This document shows positions 62,554 through 64,000 of a stretch of DNA of 64,000 nucleotides, in pieces. Under the pieces are notes generated by a model. It saw nothing but the letters and a program-made list of their open reading frames with translations, was not told the origin of the DNA and searched no databases. The first letter of the stretch is position 1. The number at the start of each line of letters is the position of its first letter. The position numbers and the translations under genes are program-made. The stretch is from positions 84,572 through 148,571 of the forward strand of contig JANNUS010000004.1 in the NCBI GenBank assembly GCA_031395485.1. The letters run 5' to 3'. The stretch is from UBA2336 sp031395485. GTDB taxonomy: Bacteria > Bacteroidota > Bacteroidia > Cytophagales > Cyclobacteriaceae.

Positions 62554-63597
62554 CTAAAAATAAGTATTGACAGCAAATTCGACCTGCTGCATAAATATTT
62601 TTTTTATAGCTGTGACATTATTTTGTTCATAGAATAGCAACATTGCTTTTTTGTATTCAATCGCATCCACCGTTCGAAACGAAAGAGGGCAATACTTTGC
62701 ATTGATAAGTACAGCATTGCTGATAATGCGGGCTGTTCGTTTGTTACCATCTTCAAAGGCCTGTATGTATGAGAGTAAAATCAATGCCAGAAAAGCGCGC
62801 GTGAAAATATTCTGCTGATTATTTATTAGAGTACACATGCTTTCCAGTGCTTCACGAATTTGAAACTCATTATCCAGCGGTACATAATTGGTTCCCGAAA
62901 TCCCTATCCTGCGCCTTCTAATATTCCGGTCAATGTTCAACTCCTTTATTAAAATACTATGAATGTCCTCGATACGGGCTATTGTTAAGGGAGTTACATA
63001 CATAGGGCTTTCAATGATAAAATCCAGTGCCTCCTTATGATTAAGTAGCATTGTAGCCTCATCTTTTGTTTTACCTGCAGCGGTTTCCTTTTCTTTCAAT
63101 AGGCGTTCTGTTTCCAATAACGAGTATGTATTTCCTTCAATCTGTGACGATTTCCAGCTAAGGTCAATGGCCAGTCGTTCTAGCTCTTTATTATTGGTTG
63201 CTTTCGATAATCTGGCAATATTAGTAGTATATTTTTCCTGAAGTGAATTCAAGTGACTAAGCTCTTTCGTTGTAAAAATGACTATTGTGTTCAATAGCGG
63301 AATCAATGAATGTGTAAAGTTGTTTTTGATTTTACGTTCATCAATTTCTTTTTGAAAATATATATCAAGATCAATAGGGTATAGTAGTTCGTAGGCGGTA
63401 CTTACTCTATACTTCGTGCTCTTTCCTTGACCTTCCGCAATAATCAGGTTCTCCGCGATAAGTTTTTGTAATACTCTTTTTACCGTGGCATACCCGGTTT
63501 TTATACCAAGCCCCTCATATATTTCTTTGGAAGAAAGCAAAGGTTGCCGCGTAATGAATTCCAGTATCAGATTCGTATTGTCTGTACGCTTGGCCAT
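62554..63597 (-). CDS. Winged-helix Fic-family protein with Gln in place of the catalytic His
   Basis: Fic domain protein with an N-terminal DNA-binding domain, 347 residues. Residues about 5-65 (LLSSKEIYEGL-GIKTGYATVKRVLQKLIAENLI) form a winged helix. An inhibitory-type motif S-x3-E-G lies at 150-155 (SSQIEGN). The Fic motif at 279-287 reads QAFEDGNKR instead of HxFx(D/E)GNxR, so the proposed catalytic base is Gln279; the codon CAG is clear in the sequence. The nucleotide-binding residues DGN-KR are kept. It may therefore bind nucleotides and act on transcription rather than AMPylate. Directly upstream is an unusual eight-site array. Confidence 0.88.
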   Translation of the reverse strand: MAKRTDNTNLILEFITRQPLLSSKEIYEGLGIKTGYATVKRVLQKLIAENLIIAEGQGKSTKYRVSTAYELLYPIDLDIYFQKEIDERKIKNNFTHSLIPLLNTIVIFTTKELSHLNSLQEKYTTNIARLSKATNNKELERLAIDLSWKSSQIEGNTYSLLETERLLKEKETAAGKTKDEATMLLNHKEALDFIIESPMYVTPLTIARIEDIHSILIKELNIDRNIRRRRIGISGTNYVPLDNEFQIREALESMCTLINNQQNIFTRAFLALILLSYIQAFEDGNKRTARIISNAVLINAKYCPLSFRTVDAIEYKKAMLLFYEQNNVTAIKKIFMQQVEFAVNTYF

Positions 63598-63611
63598 GGC
63601 TTTTTATTTAC

Positions 63612-63765
63612 AGCTCATAAATATATACTTTTTAGCTCATTTACTATGATAAATGAGCTTTATTTATGTACAAAATGAGCTTAAAATTATTTATAGCTCA
63701 TAAAAATCATTATTACAGCTCATTTACAAGCTAAAATGAGCTACAACCATCTAAGTAAATGAGCC
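63612..63765. promoter_or_regulatory. Eight-site AGCTCAT/ATGAGCT operator-like array
   Basis: Forward sites AGCTCAT start at 63612, 63634, 63695 and 63717; reverse sites ATGAGCT at 63653, 63675 and 63736, with a one-mismatch ATGAGCC at 63759. Order is F-F-R-R-F-F-R-R, spacing 22-19-22-20-22-19-23, a half-array period of about 83. Spacers keep their length but differ in sequence. The array begins 15 bases before the Fic start codon and ends about 140 bases before mraZ. Confidence 0.8.
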
Positions 63766-63828
63766 ATTATCCATATTCTGCCTACTAAAAGTGGGTGTAT
63801 CTGTACTTATTTTGGCTAAAAATGTAAA

Positions 63829-63855
63829 AAAGTGGTTGAAAGTGGTTGAAAGTGG
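63829..63855 (+). promoter_or_regulatory. MraZ box, three AAAGTGG repeats
   Basis: AAAGTGG at 63829-63835, 63839-63845 and 63849-63855, each separated by three bases (TTG), giving a 10-base period. This matches the direct-repeat operator bound by the MraZ ring and suggests autoregulation of the dcw cluster. Confidence 0.82.
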
Positions 63856-63875
63856 TTTGAAATTACTTATGTTTG
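63846..63875 (+). promoter_or_regulatory. Predicted mraZ promoter overlapped by the MraZ box
   Basis: TTG at 63846-63848, 19-base spacer, TATGTTTG at 63868-63875, a full TAnnTTTG match. The TTG lies between the second and third MraZ repeats, so a bound MraZ would block the -33 region. ATG at 63906. Confidence 0.72.
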
Positions 63876-63905
63876 TTTTGAGGAAGATGACAACCACTAC
63901 AGTCT

Positions 63906-64000
63906 ATGACCTTTTTCACCAGTGAATATGAAAGTAAGCTCGATGCCAAAGGCAGGTTAGTCCTGCCTGCGCGGATCAAAGCCCAGCTTCCCGAAGGGGA
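63906..64000 (+). CDS. mraZ: Transcriptional regulator MraZ (3' end outside window)
   Basis: First gene of the division and cell wall (dcw) cluster. Only 31 residues are visible: TFFTSEYESKLDAKGRLVLP and then ARIKAQLPEG, the first SpoVT/AbrB-like beta module with the DxKGR motif. MraZ forms a ring and represses its own operon by binding direct repeats, and such repeats lie just upstream. The frame is open to the window edge. The GGCAGG...CCTGCC palindrome inside it simply encodes the conserved GRLVLPA residues. Confidence 0.93.
   Translation, partial: MTFFTSEYESKLDAKGRLVLPARIKAQLPEG

Noticed and set aside
63767..63775. TTATCCATA, one mismatch from a DnaA box
   Set aside because: Only a single isolated match, far from dnaA in this window, and expected by chance in AT-rich DNA.
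63950..63968. GGCAGG...CCTGCC palindrome inside mraZ, similar to the intergenic 20-base repeats
   Set aside because: The codons encode the conserved GRLVLPA residues of MraZ, so coding constraint explains it; not an insertion.

Overview
The window reads as chromosomal DNA of a Bacteroidota bacterium, most likely of the Cytophagales type. The signs are a SusC/SusD outer-membrane pair, the type IX secretion protein PorQ, many Sec-type lipoproteins with LxxC/AxC lipoboxes, DUF4421 and PD40-OmpA envelope proteins, promoters of the form TTG-N19/20-TAnnTTTG, and an almost complete lack of Shine-Dalgarno sequences. No rRNA, tRNA, CRISPR, insertion sequence or phage gene was seen. It starts inside dnaA (5' end missing) and ends 95 bases into mraZ, the first gene of the dcw cell-division cluster.

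Layout. 1-13 kb: dnaA, an HtrA/DegP protease, a GH3-family adenylating enzyme, dxr, rseP, a secreted unknown, a PD40-OmpA lattice protein and lon. 12-20 kb: porQ, hslU, a lipoprotein, a DUF4421 barrel, sixA, an LpxL-like acyltransferase and ettA. 20-26 kb: a DUF2795 gene, ispD, queA, a tandem pair of MacB-like permeases and recA. 26-34 kb: an outer-membrane barrel, a zinc aminopeptidase, a PhoB/PhoR-like two-component pair, an RluA enzyme, then the ribosomal block rplM-rpsI-rpsB-tsf.

34-51 kb is the main accessory region: a divergent putative regulator, then a long same-strand cluster of susC, susD, an exported flavin amine oxidase, two succinate-semialdehyde-type dehydrogenases, two class III aminotransferases, a GNAT acetyltransferase, a YtcJ-type amidohydrolase and an NhaC-type antiporter. 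Several of these genes overlap by four bases (ATGA). Together they look like an uptake and catabolism pathway for an amine or N-acylated amine, ending in succinate; the substrate is inferred, not seen.

51-64 kb: cmk with a tiny lipoprotein gene directly abutting it, DUF502 and DUF3995 membrane proteins, mnmA, a thioredoxin-like lipoprotein, a CoA transferase, a membrane protein that ends after a histidine-kinase dimerisation helix pair, an M28 peptidase, small conserved proteins and a winged-helix Fic protein whose catalytic His is Gln. Between the Fic gene and mraZ lies the most striking non-coding structure: eight AGCTCAT/ATGAGCT sites in the orientation pattern F-F-R-R-F-F-R-R with spacers of nearly constant length but different sequence, followed by a three-copy AAAGTGG-N3 MraZ box that overlaps the -33 element of the predicted mraZ promoter.

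Intergenic DNA carries at least three dispersed repeat families: 20-base palindromes of the CCTGCCTGCC/GGCAGGCAGG type, TGTCAG...CTGACA inverted repeats, and a CATTTCG...GAGAAATCC...GGACTTCTC...AAGTGACG family. One copy of the last supplies the C-terminal codons of the amidohydrolase.
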